Translations under genes and position numbers: made by a program
Shown: in pieces, positions 41,767 to 53,078 of the stretch
How positions within the stretch are numbered: position 1 is the stretch's first letter
How the letters are laid out: each line of letters begins with the position of its first letter
The notes under the pieces: generated by a model
Databases searched by the model: none
What the model was told of the DNA's origin: nothing
The model's input: the letters and a program-made list of their open reading frames with translations, nothing else
Source: Porphyrobacter sp.
Lineage (GTDB): Bacteria > Pseudomonadota > Alphaproteobacteria > Sphingomonadales > Sphingomonadaceae
DNA length: 64,000 nt
Direction of reading: 5' to 3'
NCBI GenBank assembly: GCA_017744315.1
Contig: JAGIBN010000002.1
Span: forward strand, 310,001 to 374,000

Positions 41767-42269
41767 GCAAGTCCATCGTTCTTGCCGCTGTTGCCGCCCT
41801 GGCGCTCGCTGGCTGCTCGCAGAAAAGCGATAACGCGGACGACGACTTCGCGTCGCGCGTTGGCGCGAACGGGGAGGCTGCTCCTGCGGCACCTGTCGCA
41901 ACTACGGCTGTCGTGGGTCCGCCCCCGGCCGGGACCGATGTCCGTACGCTCGATCAGTTGGGCAATATCAGCGGCGTCGACCTGGGTCAGCGGGATGGCG
42001 CCTGCACCTTCACCAGCGAAGGGACCGAAACGTTGATCGCGGCAGCACCCGCGGATCCGGCCAGCGCCGGCCGTGCGGTCGTACGGGTCGACGGCAAGCT
42101 CTATCAACTGGCCTCTAGCGGCGGCCTTCCCGCGATCCGAAAGGGTACCCGCTTCACTGGCGAGGGCATCACGGTCGATGTTGGCGGTAACGACCAATCG
42201 GCTGTTTTGACTGTCACCGACACCGCCGGACAGGTGAGGACCATCGGCGGCAAATGGATTTGCGCATGA
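41763..42269 (+). CDS. Lipoprotein encoded inside the nuo operon
   Basis: 168 residues. The signal peptide ends in the lipobox ALAGC (Cys about residue 18), followed by a low-complexity linker rich in Ala, Pro and Asp. The C-terminal domain of about 100 residues ([18 protein letters not shown], then [15 protein letters not shown], then [17 protein letters not shown] and a final KWICA) looks beta-rich with two Cys. It overlaps nuoC and nuoD by 4 bases each. It is not a known complex I subunit and the family is unrecognised. It would be exported, whereas NuoC and NuoD are in the cytoplasmic arm. Confidence 0.82.
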   Translation: MSKSIVLAAVAALALAGCSQKSDNADDDFASRVGANGEAAPAAPVATTAVVGPPPAGTDVRTLDQLGNISGVDLGQRDGACTFTSEGTETLIAAAPADPASAGRAVVRVDGKLYQLASSGGLPAIRKGTRFTGEGITVDVGGNDQSAVLTVTDTAGQVRTIGGKWICA

Positions 42270-43483
42270 CCAGCGGTCTGACTTTCGACCAGTCGCCCAC
42301 CACGGGTGACGAGGTCATTACCAACTACACGATCAACTTCGGCCCGCAGCACCCTGCAGCGCACGGCGTGCTGCGCATGGTGATGGAGCTCGACGGCGAA
42401 ATCATCGAGCGGATCGATCCACACGTCGGCCTGCTTCACCGCGGCACCGAGAAGCTGATCGAGTACAAGACCTATCTCCAGGCGCTGCCGTACTTCGATC
42501 GCCTCGACTACTGCAGCCCGTTGGCGATGGAGCACAGCTACGTGCTCGCCATCGAGAAACTGCTCAATATCGAAGTGCCGGTGCGCGCGCAGTATCTCCG
42601 GGTGCTGTTCGCCGAACTGACCCGCATCTGCAATCACATGCTCAACATGGGCAGCCACGTGATGGACGTGGGCGCGATGACGCCGAACCTGTGGCTGTTT
42701 GAAATTCGTGAGGATTGCCTCAACTTCTTCGAGCGGGCCGCGGGTGCGCGCATGCACATGGCCTGGTATCGCCCTGGCGGCGTCCACCAGGACGTGCCGC
42801 TCAAGCTCCTGACCGACATCGCCGACTGGCTCGACACTCGCCTGCCCGAGCTGTTTGAGGATGCGATGAGCCTGGTCATCGACAACCGCATCTTCAAGCA
42901 GCGCAACGTCGACATCGCCGTGGTGAGCAAGGAAGATGCGGTGGCCTGGGGCTTCTCCGGCCCGATGATCCGCGCCGCCGGCATTCCGTGGGACCTGCGC
43001 AAGAGCCAACCCTACGACGTCTATGACCGCATGGATTTCGAAATCCCGGTGGGCACCAACTCCGACTGCTACGACCGCTTTATGGTCCGCGTCGAGGAAG
43101 TGCGTCAGTCGGCTCGCATCATGAAACAGTGCCTGCGCGAAATGCCCGAGGGCCCGATCGCCAGCACCGACCGCAAGGTTGTGCCGCCCAAGCGGGCCGA
43201 GATGAAGCAATCGATGGAAGCGCTGATCCATCACTTCAAGCTCTACACCGAAGGCTTCCACGTGCCGGCCGGCGAAGTCTACGTGGCGACCGAAAGCCCC
43301 AAGGGCGAATTCGGCGTCTATCTGGTGAGCGACGGCAGCAACAAGCCTTACCGCTGCAAGATCCGCCCGACCGCTTTCAGCCACCTCCAGGCAATGGATT
43401 TCATGAGCAAAGGCCACATGTTGCCCGACGCAACCGCCATTCTTGGCGCAATCGACGTGGTGTTCGGGGAGTGCGACCGGTGA
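42266..43483 (+). CDS. nuoD: NADH-quinone oxidoreductase subunit D
   Basis: 405 residues from the ATG at 42266 in an ATGA overlap with the lipoprotein stop; an ATG at 42254 is also in frame. The 49-kDa subunit signature [16 protein letters not shown] and later [17 protein letters not shown] are present, with the conserved [17 protein letters not shown] near the C-terminus. With NuoB it forms the quinone-binding site of complex I. It is followed by a tiny membrane protein that overlaps by 4 bases. Confidence 0.97.
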   Translation: MTSGLTFDQSPTTGDEVITNYTINFGPQHPAAHGVLRMVMELDGEIIERIDPHVGLLHRGTEKLIEYKTYLQALPYFDRLDYCSPLAMEHSYVLAIEKLLNIEVPVRAQYLRVLFAELTRICNHMLNMGSHVMDVGAMTPNLWLFEIREDCLNFFERAAGARMHMAWYRPGGVHQDVPLKLLTDIADWLDTRLPELFEDAMSLVIDNRIFKQRNVDIAVVSKEDAVAWGFSGPMIRAAGIPWDLRKSQPYDVYDRMDFEIPVGTNSDCYDRFMVRVEEVRQSARIMKQCLREMPEGPIASTDRKVVPPKRAEMKQSMEALIHHFKLYTEGFHVPAGEVYVATESPKGEFGVYLVSDGSNKPYRCKIRPTAFSHLQAMDFMSKGHMLPDATAILGAIDVVFGECDR

Positions 43484-43686
43484 ACCTGACGCAACTCGAA
43501 CGCCTGTCCGTCCTCGCCTGTATCTCCGGCCTCGCGCTGGTGGCGATCTTCTTCGCGGCCGAATGGCTCGGCGCTCCGCCGCCCGAATGGCTGCCGATGG
43601 TCGTTGCCTCGATCGCCGGTTTCGAGATGTTCATGGTCTTCCAGGCTATCCGTGACCGCCGTGCCGGTGGAGGCTCGAATGGCTGA
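43480..43686 (+). CDS. Small membrane protein inside the nuo operon (68 residues)
   Basis: GTG start in a GTGA overlap with the nuoD stop, ending 8 bases inside nuoE. Two hydrophobic segments (about residues 8-27, [20 protein letters not shown], and 39-56, [18 protein letters not shown]) suggest a two-pass protein. The tail [11 protein letters not shown] is basic. It resembles no classical complex I subunit that I know. Translational coupling on both sides suggests that its dose matches NuoD and NuoE. Confidence 0.75.
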   Translation: MNLTQLERLSVLACISGLALVAIFFAAEWLGAPPPEWLPMVVASIAGFEMFMVFQAIRDRRAGGGSNG

Positions 43687-44347
43687 GCGTCATATCGAAG
43701 TCGACACGCCCGAACTGCGCGCGCGCTGGGGCAATTTCACCTGGACGGCCGAGAATGCGGCCAAGGCCAAGGAAATCGTCGCGCGCTACCCGGAAGGGCG
43801 TCAGCGTAGCGCGGTCATGCCGCTGCTCGACCTCGCCCAGCGGCAGGTCGGCGCAGAGACCAATACCCAGGGCTGGCTGCCCATTCCGGTGATGGAGTTC
43901 ATCGCGGGACAGCTCGACATGCCGGTGATCCGCGTGCTCGAGGTTGCGACCTTCTACACGATGTACAACGTCGCGCCTGTTGGCCGCTTCCACGTGCAGG
44001 TCTGTGGAACGACGCCGTGCGTGCTGCGCGGATCGGACGACATTCTCGCTGCTTGCAAGAAGCGCGGGATGGTGAAGGGCCACACGACCGACGACGGTCT
44101 GTGGACGCTGACCGAGGTTGAATGCATGGGCAACTGCTCAAGCGCGCCGATGGTTCAGATCAACGATGGCAACTACGAAGATCTCACCGCCGAGCGCTTT
44201 GATGCGGTGCTCGACGCGTTGGCCCGCGGCGAGACGCCGAAGGAAGGCACGCAGGACCCCGCACGCCACACGGTCGAACCGGTCGGCGCGCTGAGCACGC
44301 TTACCGAAATGGCCAAGTCCAACCACGATTATCGGAGCGAATGGTGA
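43679..44347 (+). CDS. nuoE: NADH-quinone oxidoreductase subunit E
   Basis: 222 residues from the ATG at 43679. The thioredoxin-fold [2Fe-2S] ligands are in [14 protein letters not shown] and [34 protein letters not shown] is the conserved approach to the first pair. With NuoF it forms the NADH-oxidising module. A C-terminal extension of about 40 residues follows the core. The stop overlaps the ATG of another small gene by one base. Confidence 0.96.
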   Translation: MAERHIEVDTPELRARWGNFTWTAENAAKAKEIVARYPEGRQRSAVMPLLDLAQRQVGAETNTQGWLPIPVMEFIAGQLDMPVIRVLEVATFYTMYNVAPVGRFHVQVCGTTPCVLRGSDDILAACKKRGMVKGHTTDDGLWTLTEVECMGNCSSAPMVQINDGNYEDLTAERFDAVLDALARGETPKEGTQDPARHTVEPVGALSTLTEMAKSNHDYRSEW

Positions 44348-44490
44348 TGGAACTGTTCATCCCCATCGCCGTCGCACTGGTGGCCGTCGTGGCCGCCTGG
44401 AAGCTGTTCAAGGGCCTGATGAAGACCGCTGCTCTGCTCACGATTTTGACGCTGGCCGGGTTTTACGCCCTGGGTGGAGGGTTCGCCTGA
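44347..44490 (+). CDS. Tiny membrane protein inside the nuo operon (47 residues)
   Basis: ATG at 44347 shares its first base with the nuoE stop, and the TGA at 44488-44490 overlaps the nuoF ATG. The protein is almost entirely hydrophobic with a short charged hinge: [16 protein letters not shown], then KLFKGLMK, then [16 protein letters not shown]. It fits a two-helix hairpin in the inner membrane. It is not a known subunit. The perfect coupling to nuoE and nuoF argues that it is translated. Confidence 0.7.
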   Translation: MELFIPIAVALVAVVAAWKLFKGLMKTAALLTILTLAGFYALGGGFA

Positions 44491-45782
44491 TGCTCGCCGA
44501 TAAGGACCGCATCTTCACCAACCTCTACGGCTATCAGGACTGGGGCCTGAAGGCTGCACAGGCGCGCGGCGACTGGGACGCGACCAAGAAGCTGATGGAA
44601 GTCGGCCAGGACGCGATCATCGAGGAAGTGAAGGCCTCGGGCCTGCGCGGCCGTGGTGGCGCGGGCTTCCCGACCGGCATGAAGTGGTCCTTCATGCCCA
44701 AGGAGAGCAAGGACGGACGTCCGAGTTTCCTGGTCATCAACGCCGACGAATCCGAGCCCGGTTCGTGCAAGGACCGCGAGATCATCCGCCACGATCCGCA
44801 CAAGCTGATCGAAGGCGCGCTGATCGCGGGCTTCGCGATGCGGGCGAGGGCGGCCTACATCTACATCCGCGGCGAATATATCCGTGAGGCCGAGACGCTG
44901 TTTGCCGCCGTGGCTGAGGCTTATGCCGCCGGCCTGCTGGGCAAGAACGCGGCCGGTTCGGGCTACGATTTCGACGTCTTCGTCCATCGCGGTGCGGGCG
45001 CGTACATCTGCGGCGAAGAGACCGCGATGATCGAAAGCCTCGAAGGCAAGAAGGGGCAACCGCGCCTCAAGCCGCCGTTCCCGGCGGGTGCCGGCCTCTA
45101 CGGTTGCCCGACCACGGTCAATAACGTGGAATCGATCGCCGTCGTGCCCACGATCCTGCGTCGTGGCGCGGCCTGGTTCTCGAGCTTCGGCCGCGATAAC
45201 AACAAGGGCACCAAGCTGTTCCAGATCAGCGGCCACGTGGAAAAGCCCTGCGTGGTGGAAGAGGCGATGAGCATCTCCTTCCGCGAACTGATCGAGAAGC
45301 ATTGCGGCGGTATCCGCGGCGGGTGGGACAACCTGCTGGCGGTGATCCCCGGCGGTTCATCGGTTCCACTGGTTCCAGCAGCGCAGATCATGGACTGTCC
45401 GATGGATTTCGACGGTTTGCGTGAGGTCGGCTCGGGCCTCGGCACCGCGGCAGTGATCGTGATGGACAAGTCCACCGACATCGTTCGGGCGATTAGCCGT
45501 ATTTCCTACTTCTACAAGCACGAGTCATGCGGCCAATGCACTCCCTGTCGTGAAGGCACCGGGTGGATGTGGCGCGTAATGGAGCGCTTGCGTACCGGTG
45601 ATGCCGACTTGGGGGAGATCGACATGCTGCAACAGGTGACCAAACAGGTAGAAGGGCACACCATTTGCGCCCTTGGGGACGCGGCGGCGTGGCCAATTCA
45701 GGGCCTCATCCGTCACTTCCGGCCCGAACTGGAGCGCCGTATCACGGAGCGCACGGGCGGAATCCAAGAGGCTGCGGAATGA
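44490..45782 (+). CDS. nuoF: NADH-quinone oxidoreductase subunit F
   Basis: 430 residues. The FMN/NADH-binding segment [16 protein letters not shown] and the N3 [4Fe-4S] ligands [12 protein letters not shown], with a later Cys in [13 protein letters not shown], are all visible. This is the NADH-oxidising subunit. The stop overlaps the next gene's ATG in ATGA. Confidence 0.97.
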   Translation: MLADKDRIFTNLYGYQDWGLKAAQARGDWDATKKLMEVGQDAIIEEVKASGLRGRGGAGFPTGMKWSFMPKESKDGRPSFLVINADESEPGSCKDREIIRHDPHKLIEGALIAGFAMRARAAYIYIRGEYIREAETLFAAVAEAYAAGLLGKNAAGSGYDFDVFVHRGAGAYICGEETAMIESLEGKKGQPRLKPPFPAGAGLYGCPTTVNNVESIAVVPTILRRGAAWFSSFGRDNNKGTKLFQISGHVEKPCVVEEAMSISFRELIEKHCGGIRGGWDNLLAVIPGGSSVPLVPAAQIMDCPMDFDGLREVGSGLGTAAVIVMDKSTDIVRAISRISYFYKHESCGQCTPCREGTGWMWRVMERLRTGDADLGEIDMLQQVTKQVEGHTICALGDAAAWPIQGLIRHFRPELERRITERTGGIQEAAE

Positions 45783-46564
45783 AGCGCCTCATCGGAGCCA
45801 TCGCTGCATTGACGGCAGTCGCGGTTGCCATGCCGGTTTACGCGCAGAGCAACAACGACGACTACACGCCACTCAATTCACGCATCAAGCGCAAGCGCCA
45901 GTTCCCGACGGAGTTGCACAATCCGTGGGGCAACCAAATGACCGAGGTCGCCCGCACCCGCAGCAAGGCGATGATGACGCAGTTCAGCCGCTGCGTATAT
46001 CAGCGCAGCCGTACTGGGTCGGTCGAGCTTCTCGACAAGACCGATTACGGCTTTGGCAGCTTCGAACAGATCGGGCTCGATCAGGAGCGAGCGCTTAGGA
46101 TTTACGGGTTCAGCGATTGCCTTACTCGCGTCGCCAACACCCATGGAACCGGGGTGCAGCTGCGCTTCAGCGCGGGCGCTCTCAGGCAATGGTTGGTTCA
46201 AGAAGCTTACATGGATCGCTTTGGTGACGGTCCGACCTGGGTTCAGCCGGGCAATGAGGTTGCTCCACGTGAGTTTCCGCTTTCTGCTGAATTTGGGGGC
46301 GTGCAGGCTGCCATGGATCTCGCTGACTGCGTTGTCGCGGCCGATCCCTATACCTCCGACTTCTTCTTCCGGACAGGCGCAGGATCGGATGCCGAAAAGC
46401 AGGCACTCGAGAAGCTCGTTCCCGCGATCGGTCCGTGCCTTCCGTCTGGGCAGCAAGTGCAACTTCAGCCCGCAATGCTTCGTATTTGGATCGGCGAGGG
46501 CCTTTGGCATGCGGCAACGCATTCCTCTCCGGCCGCGGCCGCAAGTTCCGAGAGTGCTCACTAA
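45779..46564 (+). CDS. Periplasmic protein encoded inside the nuo operon
   Basis: 261 residues with a cleavable signal peptide ([12 protein letters not shown], cut about residue 23). The mature protein has several Cys ([29 protein letters not shown] and AIGPCLPSG), in a pattern that suggests two or more disulfides. The pattern resembles a secreted family of sphingomonads with repeated short segments around single Cys residues, remembered but not verified here. It is coupled by 4-base and 1-base overlaps to nuoF and nuoG, although the protein is exported. No enzymatic motif is seen. Confidence 0.8.
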   Translation: MKRLIGAIAALTAVAVAMPVYAQSNNDDYTPLNSRIKRKRQFPTELHNPWGNQMTEVARTRSKAMMTQFSRCVYQRSRTGSVELLDKTDYGFGSFEQIGLDQERALRIYGFSDCLTRVANTHGTGVQLRFSAGALRQWLVQEAYMDRFGDGPTWVQPGNEVAPREFPLSAEFGGVQAAMDLADCVVAADPYTSDFFFRTGAGSDAEKQALEKLVPAIGPCLPSGQQVQLQPAMLRIWIGEGLWHAATHSSPAAAASSESAH

Positions 46565-48582
46565 TGCCTAAAGTCACAGTAGACGGCATCGAGATCGAGG
46601 TCCCCAACGGGGCGACCGTGCTGCAGGCTTGCGAGCTTGCCGGCAAGGAGATCCCGCGCTTCTGCTATCACGAACGCCTGTCGATCGCCGGCAACTGCCG
46701 GATGTGCCTGGTCGAAGTGAAGCCCGGGCCGCCCAAGCCGCAGGCGAGCTGTGCTCTGCCGGCCGCCGAGGGCCAGGAGATCCGCACCGATAGTCCGATG
46801 GTCAAGACCGCGCGCGAAGGGGTGATGGAGTTCCTGCTCATCAACCACCCGCTCGACTGCCCGATCTGCGATCAGGGCGGCGAATGCGACTTGCAGGACC
46901 AGTCGGTCGCCTACGGCCGTGGTGCTTCTCGCTATGACGAGAACAAGCGCGCAGTGACCGAGAAGTACATGGGCCCGCTGATCAAAACGATCATGACCCG
47001 CTGCATCCACTGCACCCGCTGCGTGCGCTTCTCGGAAGAGATCGCCGGCGTGGACGAAATCGGCGCGCTTTATCGCGGCGAAGACATGCAGATCACCACC
47101 TACCTTGAGCAGGCGGCCAAGCATGAGCTGTCGGCCAACGTGATCGACTTGTGTCCGGTCGGCGCTCTGACGAGCCGTCCTTACGCCTACGAAGCGCGGC
47201 CGTGGGAACTGACCAAGACGCTCTCGATCGATGTGTCGGACGCGGTCGGTTCGAACATCCGCGTCGACAGCCGCGGGCGTGAAGTGCTGCGCGTGCTTCC
47301 TCGCAACAATGACGATGTCAACGAAGAGTGGATCAGCGACAAAGCGCGCTACCAGGTCGAAGGCCTGACCCGCCGGCGGCTCGACAAGGTGTGGATCCGC
47401 CGCAAGGGCAAGCTTGAACAGGCGAGCTGGGACGAGGCCTTCTCCACGATCGCCAAGTCCAAGGCTGGCAGCTCGATCGCAGCTATCGCCGGAGATCTGC
47501 TCGACTGCGAAACCATGTTCGCGGCCAAGAAGCTGCTCGGTGCGCTCGGTTCGAACCTGCTCGAGAGCCGGCAGGGTGGCATGGCTTATCCGGCGGACAA
47601 TCTCGCCGCAGTCAATTTCAACTCGACCTTCGCAGGGATCGAGGAAGCCGACGCGATCCTGATCGTCGGCAGTCAGGTCCGGTGGGAGGCTCCGCTCGTC
47701 AACGTCCGCCTGCGCAAGGCGGTCAAGCGCGGCGCCAAGGTGTTCATCGTCGGCCCGCATTGGGAGCCGACTTATGCAGCCGAATTCCTCGGCGATGACG
47801 CGTCCGTGCTCGGCAACCTTCCGGCCCATGTTGGGGAAGCGATGTCGAAGGCCGAACGTCCCGCGGTGATCGTCGGTGGCGCTGGCCTCGTGGCCGGAGC
47901 GCTGGCTCCTGCGCTGGCGCTCGCGGTGCAGTGGAACCTGGTCCGCGAGGGCTGGAACGGCTTCAACGTCCTCCACATGGCAGCCGCACGAATGGGTTCG
48001 CTGATGCTCGGGTTCGCTCAGAAGGGCGGCCTGGCCGATCTCGTGGCTGCCAAGCCGAAGGTGTTGCTGGCGCTGGGTGCGGACGAGGTGGATTTCAGCC
48101 AGTTCGACGGCTCGCTCAAGGTCTACATCGGCCACCACGGTGACAAGGGTGCTCACGCAGCGGACGTGATCCTGCCCGCGAGCGCCTACACCGAAAAGGC
48201 CGGCACTTACGTCAACACCGAAGGCCGCGTGCAGTTCGCCGACAAGGCGGTGTTCGCTCCCGGTGACGCGCGCGAAGATTGGACGATCCTGCGGGCTCTC
48301 GCCGATGCGCTGGGCGTAAAGGTCGGTTTCGATAGCTTCGGTGAACTGCGCGCTGCCATGGCGGCCGAGGTTCCGGCGCTTGGCGTCGAAGGGCTGGCTG
48401 ACTATGGGGCCTTGCCGAAGGGCGAAGGCGCAACGAAGACCGGGGCGAAGGCCGAGGGCACAATCGCCTATCCGATCAAGGATTTCTACATGACCAACGC
48501 CATCGCCCGGTCGAGCCCGACCATGCAGCGCTGCTCGGCTGAGCTGCTGCACGGCGAGGACTTCGCGGAGGCGGCGGAATGA
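46564..48582 (+). CDS. nuoG: NADH-quinone oxidoreductase subunit G
   Basis: 672 residues. The N-terminal [2Fe-2S] and [4Fe-4S] ligands are [19 protein letters not shown] with a later Cys in QASCALP, and [18 protein letters not shown]; next come [10 protein letters not shown] and LCPVGALTS. The C-terminal part is the molybdopterin-oxidoreductase-like domain without catalytic use. It forms the Fe-S chain in the peripheral arm. nuoH follows with a 4-base overlap. Confidence 0.96.
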   Translation: MPKVTVDGIEIEVPNGATVLQACELAGKEIPRFCYHERLSIAGNCRMCLVEVKPGPPKPQASCALPAAEGQEIRTDSPMVKTAREGVMEFLLINHPLDCPICDQGGECDLQDQSVAYGRGASRYDENKRAVTEKYMGPLIKTIMTRCIHCTRCVRFSEEIAGVDEIGALYRGEDMQITTYLEQAAKHELSANVIDLCPVGALTSRPYAYEARPWELTKTLSIDVSDAVGSNIRVDSRGREVLRVLPRNNDDVNEEWISDKARYQVEGLTRRRLDKVWIRRKGKLEQASWDEAFSTIAKSKAGSSIAAIAGDLLDCETMFAAKKLLGALGSNLLESRQGGMAYPADNLAAVNFNSTFAGIEEADAILIVGSQVRWEAPLVNVRLRKAVKRGAKVFIVGPHWEPTYAAEFLGDDASVLGNLPAHVGEAMSKAERPAVIVGGAGLVAGALAPALALAVQWNLVREGWNGFNVLHMAAARMGSLMLGFAQKGGLADLVAAKPKVLLALGADEVDFSQFDGSLKVYIGHHGDKGAHAADVILPASAYTEKAGTYVNTEGRVQFADKAVFAPGDAREDWTILRALADALGVKVGFDSFGELRAAMAAEVPALGVEGLADYGALPKGEGATKTGAKAEGTIAYPIKDFYMTNAIARSSPTMQRCSAELLHGEDFAEAAE

Positions 48583-49625
48583 CCGCGTTCTTCGAATCCC
48601 TTGGCATGAACTACGAGTGGGCGTGGTTCGTCGCGACCATCGCCGGCGTCCTGCTCATCGCGCTGCCGCTGATGCTGGCGGTGGCCATGATCATCTACGT
48701 CGACCGCAAGATCTGGGCGGCCATGGCGCTGCGCAAGGGACCTAACGTGGTCGGCCCCTTCGGCCTGCTGCAGAGCTTTGCTGACGGCCTGAAGGTGTTC
48801 CTGCAGGAAACCATCATTCCTTCGGCGTCGAACAAGGGCCTGTTCCTGCTAGCGCCGATCATCACCTTTACCGTCGCCTTGATGGCCTGGGCCGTTATCC
48901 CGTTCAATTCGGGTGCGGTGCTGGCGGACATCAACGTCGGCCTGCTCTACATCCTCGCAATCAGTTCGCTCGGCGTTTACGGGGTGGTGATTTCGGGATG
49001 GGCTTCCAACTCGAAGTACCCGTTTTTCAGCGCCATGCGCGCCGCTGCTCAGATGATTTCTTATGAAGTCTCGATCGGTTTCGTACTGATCTGCGTGGTT
49101 CTGTGGGCCGGCAGCTTCAACATGAACGCCATCATCGAGGCGCAGCGCGGCCACGGCTTCGGGATCGTCAACGGGTTCTTCTTCAACCTGCTGCTATTTC
49201 CGATGTGGGTGGTGTTCCTTATCTCGTCGCTGGCAGAAACCGCGCGCGCGCCGTTCGACCTGACCGAAGCAGAGAGCGAGCTCGTCGCGGGATACCAGAC
49301 CGAATATTCCTCGATGAGCTTCGCGCTGTTCTGGCTCGGCGAGTATGCCAACGTCCTGCTGATGTGCGCTCTCAACGCCATCCTGTTCTTCGGAGGCTGG
49401 TTGCCGCCCCTAGAGCTGCCGATCCTTTATTGGATCCCGGGCTGGATCTGGCTCTTCATCAAGATTTTCGCCTTCTTCTTCATCTTCTCGTGGGTGAAGG
49501 CCACCGTGCCGCGCTTCCGCTATGACCAGCTGATGCGCCTCGGTTGGAAGGTGTTCCTGCCGCTCAGCCTCATCTTCGTGGTGCTGATCTCCGGCTACCT
49601 CATGGCTACCGGACATTTCGCATGA
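48579..49625 (+). CDS. nuoH: NADH-quinone oxidoreductase subunit H
   Basis: 348 residues with about eight membrane helices. The ND1 signatures [20 protein letters not shown] and [20 protein letters not shown] are present, forming part of the quinone chamber at the arm junction. It overlaps nuoG and nuoI by 4 bases each. Confidence 0.97.
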   Translation: MTAFFESLGMNYEWAWFVATIAGVLLIALPLMLAVAMIIYVDRKIWAAMALRKGPNVVGPFGLLQSFADGLKVFLQETIIPSASNKGLFLLAPIITFTVALMAWAVIPFNSGAVLADINVGLLYILAISSLGVYGVVISGWASNSKYPFFSAMRAAAQMISYEVSIGFVLICVVLWAGSFNMNAIIEAQRGHGFGIVNGFFFNLLLFPMWVVFLISSLAETARAPFDLTEAESELVAGYQTEYSSMSFALFWLGEYANVLLMCALNAILFFGGWLPPLELPILYWIPGWIWLFIKIFAFFFIFSWVKATVPRFRYDQLMRLGWKVFLPLSLIFVVLISGYLMATGHFA

Positions 49626-50107
49626 CCGTCGCGCAACTTATCAAGTCGTTCACCCTGTGGGAGTTCGTGAAGGCGCATGCCCTCACGCTGAAGTACTTCT
49701 TCAAGCCCAAGGCGACGATCAACTATCCGTTCGAGAAGAACCCGCTGAGCCCGCGCTTCCGCGGGGAGCACGCTTTGCGTCGCTATCCCAACGGGGAAGA
49801 GCGCTGCATCGCCTGCAAGCTGTGCGAGGCCGTCTGCCCGGCGCAGGCAATCACGATCGAGGCGGAACCGCGCGAGGACGGCAGCCGCCGCACCACGCGC
49901 TACGATATCGACATGACCAAGTGCATCTACTGCGGCTTCTGTCAGGAAGCCTGTCCGGTGGATGCGATCGTCGAAGGGCCGAACTTCGAATACGCGACCG
50001 AAACGCGTGAAGAACTGCTTTACGACAAGGCTAAACTCCTGGCGAACGGGGACAAGTGGGAGCGGGCCATTGCCGCGAACCTTGAAGCCGACGCGCCGTA
50101 TCGCTAG
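49622..50107 (+). CDS. nuoI: NADH-quinone oxidoreductase subunit I
   Basis: 161 residues from the ATG at 49622. Two complete [4Fe-4S] motifs are seen, [16 protein letters not shown] and [16 protein letters not shown], carrying clusters N6a and N6b. It links the peripheral chain to NuoB. The N-terminal helix ([20 protein letters not shown]) sits at the membrane face. Confidence 0.97.
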   Translation: MTVAQLIKSFTLWEFVKAHALTLKYFFKPKATINYPFEKNPLSPRFRGEHALRRYPNGEERCIACKLCEAVCPAQAITIEAEPREDGSRRTTRYDIDMTKCIYCGFCQEACPVDAIVEGPNFEYATETREELLYDKAKLLANGDKWERAIAANLEADAPYR

Positions 50108-50121
50108 GCGGCCCGCGATCC

Positions 50122-50742
50122 ATGATCCAGACAATCGCCTTTTACCTCTTCGCCGCCATGGTGATCGCCTCGGGCGCCTTCACCATCCTTGCGCGTAACC
50201 CGGTCCATTCGGTGTTGTGGCTGATCCTGGCGTTTTTCAACGCCGCGGGTCTCATGGTCATCGCCGGGGCCGAGTTCATCGCCATGCTGCTGATCATCGT
50301 CTACGTGGGCGCGATCGCGGTGCTGTTCCTGTTCGTCGTCATGATGCTCGACATCGATTTCGCCGAGCTGCGGGCCGGGTTCATGAAGAACTTCCCGCTT
50401 GGGATCGCCATCGCGCTGGTGCTGCTTTCGGAGTTGGTGCTCGGCTTCGGTGCCTATCGCTCTGGCGCCATGCAGCTCGGCACGCCGGACGGCAGTGCCG
50501 CGCCGCTGCTTGAACGCAGCAATATCGAGAGCATCGGTGCGCTGCTTTACAGCCGCTACCTGTTCCTGTTCGAAAGCGCCGGCATCATCCTGCTGGTGGC
50601 GATGATCGGCGCGATCGTGCTGACGCACCGCGGCGCCCGCGCCGTGCGCGGACAGCAGAACATCTCGAAGCAAATCGCTCGCAAGCCGAGCGAGGCAACC
50701 GTCAATACGCGGCCCGAAGTCGGCCAGGGGGTGGAGTTGTGA
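50122..50742 (+). CDS. nuoJ: NADH-quinone oxidoreductase subunit J
   Basis: 206 residues with five hydrophobic segments. The start resembles other NuoJ proteins ([20 protein letters not shown], then [19 protein letters not shown]) and the third helix [21 protein letters not shown] holds the conserved glycine and aromatic stretch. It is a membrane-arm subunit. The stop overlaps the nuoK GTG by 4 bases. Confidence 0.95.
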   Translation: MIQTIAFYLFAAMVIASGAFTILARNPVHSVLWLILAFFNAAGLMVIAGAEFIAMLLIIVYVGAIAVLFLFVVMMLDIDFAELRAGFMKNFPLGIAIALVLLSELVLGFGAYRSGAMQLGTPDGSAAPLLERSNIESIGALLYSRYLFLFESAGIILLVAMIGAIVLTHRGARAVRGQQNISKQIARKPSEATVNTRPEVGQGVEL

Positions 50743-51044
50743 TCGGCATCGAACATTTCGTGGTCGTGAGCTCGATCCTGTTCGTGCTCGGCGTCCTCGG
50801 CATCTTCCTCAACCGCAAGAACGTCATCGTCATTCTCATGGCGATCGAGCTGATCCTGCTGTCGGTGAACATCAACTTCGTGGCTTTCAGCGCCTTCCTC
50901 GGCGATCTGACCGGCCAGATCTTCGCGATGTTCGTGCTGACCGTTGCCGCTGGTGAGGCGGCTATCGGCCTTGCGATCCTCGTCATCTATTTCCGCGGCC
51001 GCGGCACGATTGCCGTCGATAGCGTCGACCGGCTGAAGGGCTAA
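50739..51044 (+). CDS. nuoK: NADH-quinone oxidoreductase subunit K
   Basis: 101 residues with a GTG start. Three helices are visible, with conserved Glu in [17 protein letters not shown] and [15 protein letters not shown], which are part of the hydrophilic proton path. [11 protein letters not shown] is the conserved loop. Confidence 0.96.
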   Translation: MIGIEHFVVVSSILFVLGVLGIFLNRKNVIVILMAIELILLSVNINFVAFSAFLGDLTGQIFAMFVLTVAAGEAAIGLAILVIYFRGRGTIAVDSVDRLKG

Positions 51045-51047
51045 GAC

Positions 51048-53078
51048 GTGCACCCTATCCTGGTAATCGTATTCCTGCCGCTGCTCGCTGCGATCGTTGC
51101 CGGCCTCGGCAACCGCATGCTCGGCAATGTCGTGGCCAAGTCGATCACGACGGCCGGCCTGTTCATCGCCGCTGGGCTGAGCTGGCCGATCTTCATCGAC
51201 TTCCTCGGACACGAGGATGCCGCGACAGTAGTCCCCGTCATGAAGTGGGTCGCTTCCGGCACGCTGACGTTCGACTGGGCGCTGCGTGTAGATGCCCTCA
51301 CGGCGGTAATGCTGGTGGTGATCACCAGTGTCTCGGCGCTCGTGCACCTCTATTCCTGGGGCTACATGGCCGAGGACGCGGATCAGCCGCGCTTCTTCGC
51401 GTACCTCAGCCTGTTCACCTTCGCGATGCTGATGCTCGTGACCGCAGATAACCTGGTGCAGATGTTCTTCGGTTGGGAAGGCGTCGGCCTCGCCAGCTAT
51501 CTGCTGATCGGATTCTGGTTCAAGAAGCCGAGCGCCAATGCTGCGGCGATCAAGGCGTTCGTGGTCAACCGCGTCGGTGACCTTGGCTTCATGCTCGGTA
51601 TCTTTGGCACATTCCTGGTGTTCCAGACGACCTCGATCCCAGAGATCCTGGCTGCCGCGCCCGCGATGAAGGGCGTTTCGCACCTCACCTTCCTTGGCAC
51701 GCGGTTCGACACCATGACGATCCTGTGCCTGCTGCTCTTCGTGGGCGCCATGGGCAAGTCGGCCCAGTTCGGCCTGCACACCTGGTTGCCGGACGCGATG
51801 GAAGGCCCGACCCCGGTTTCCGCGCTGATTCACGCCGCGACCATGGTTACCGCAGGCGTGTTCATGGTCTGTCGTCTGTCACCGATGTTCGAAGCTGCAC
51901 CGGTGGCGCTTGGTTTCGTGACCTTTATCGGTGCGGCGACCTGTTTGTTCGCGGCCACCGTCGGCACGACGCAGTGGGACATCAAGCGAGTCATCGCTTA
52001 TTCGACCTGCTCGCAGCTCGGCTACATGTTCTTCGCGGCCGGTGTCGGTGCCTATGGCGCGGCGATGTTCCACCTGTTCACGCACGCCTTCTTCAAGGCG
52101 CTCCTGTTCCTCGGTGCTGGCTCGGTGATCCATGCGATGCACCACGAACAGGACATGCGCTATTACGGCAATCTGCGTAAGCACATTCCGATTACCTTCT
52201 GGGCGATGCTGGCTGGTACGCTGGCGATCACCGGCGTGGGTATTGCGGGCGTGTTCGGCTTCGCCGGGTTCTATTCGAAGGACGCCATTATCGAGGCCGC
52301 GTTTGCCAGCGGCAGCGAGTTTGGCCGTGCGGCGTTCTGGCTCGGTGCTTTCGCCGCCTTGCTGACGAGCTTCTATTCATGGCGCCTGATGTTCCTGACT
52401 TTCTGGGGCAAGGCGCGCTGGGCAGACAGCGAGCATATCCAGCACGCTGTGCACGGACATCACGAGAGCCCGGATGAAGAGCATGGCGACACGGCACACG
52501 CCGATGTCCATCCGCATGAGGGCACGGCGGGTTATCATCCGCATGAAAGCCCATGGCCGATGCTTCTGCCGTTGGTGTTGCTGTCGGTCGGTGCGATCTT
52601 TGCCGGTTTCGTGTTCCACCATTCCTTCCTGGAAGACCCGGACTTCTGGAACGGCTCGATCGCCTGGAACGAGCACATCATGCACGCGATGCACCAGGTT
52701 CCGACCTGGGTGAAGTTCACCGCGACCGTCGTGATGTTGATCGGCCTTTCGCTTGCCTGGCTGGCTTATGGCCGCGAGAGCTCGCTGCCTGGCAAGACTG
52801 CCGAGCAACTCGGTCCGGTCTATCGGTTCCTGTACAACAAGTGGTATTTCGACGAGCTCTACAACTTCCTGTTCGTGCGTCCGGCCTTCTGGCTCGGCCG
52901 CCAGCTTTGGAAGCGCGGTGATGAGGGTCTGATCGATCGTTTCGGCCCCGATGGAGCGGCCTGGGCGGTGGAGAAGGGCGCCGTGGGCGCACGCCTGGTC
53001 CAGTCCGGCAACCTGACCACTTACGCATTGGTCATGCTGCTCGGCCTTGTCGCCGCGATCAGCTGGGTGCTCGTCTGA
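51048..53078 (+). CDS. nuoL: NADH-quinone oxidoreductase subunit L
   Basis: 676 residues with a GTG start. The antiporter-like core has [17 protein letters not shown] (catalytic Glu), [20 protein letters not shown] (proton-channel Lys and His) and the long helical tail expected for the horizontal helix. A His-rich loop of about 45 residues lies near residues 461-505 ([16 protein letters not shown] and [15 protein letters not shown]), an unusual metal-binding-looking stretch between membrane segments. It is the distal proton-pumping subunit. Confidence 0.95.
   Translation: MHPILVIVFLPLLAAIVAGLGNRMLGNVVAKSITTAGLFIAAGLSWPIFIDFLGHEDAATVVPVMKWVASGTLTFDWALRVDALTAVMLVVITSVSALVHLYSWGYMAEDADQPRFFAYLSLFTFAMLMLVTADNLVQMFFGWEGVGLASYLLIGFWFKKPSANAAAIKAFVVNRVGDLGFMLGIFGTFLVFQTTSIPEILAAAPAMKGVSHLTFLGTRFDTMTILCLLLFVGAMGKSAQFGLHTWLPDAMEGPTPVSALIHAATMVTAGVFMVCRLSPMFEAAPVALGFVTFIGAATCLFAATVGTTQWDIKRVIAYSTCSQLGYMFFAAGVGAYGAAMFHLFTHAFFKALLFLGAGSVIHAMHHEQDMRYYGNLRKHIPITFWAMLAGTLAITGVGIAGVFGFAGFYSKDAIIEAAFASGSEFGRAAFWLGAFAALLTSFYSWRLMFLTFWGKARWADSEHIQHAVHGHHESPDEEHGDTAHADVHPHEGTAGYHPHESPWPMLLPLVLLSVGAIFAGFVFHHSFLEDPDFWNGSIAWNEHIMHAMHQVPTWVKFTATVVMLIGLSLAWLAYGRESSLPGKTAEQLGPVYRFLYNKWYFDELYNFLFVRPAFWLGRQLWKRGDEGLIDRFGPDGAAWAVEKGAVGARLVQSGNLTTYALVMLLGLVAAISWVLV

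Noticed and set aside
42104-43417. A 437-codon minus-strand frame opposite nuoD
   Set aside because: Shadow of nuoD, with no independent support.
46561-48552. A 663-codon open frame on the minus strand opposite nuoG
   Set aside because: nuoG is certain from its Fe-S motifs. The reverse frame reads as low-similarity His/Asp/Arg-rich sequence typical of antisense frames at high GC.
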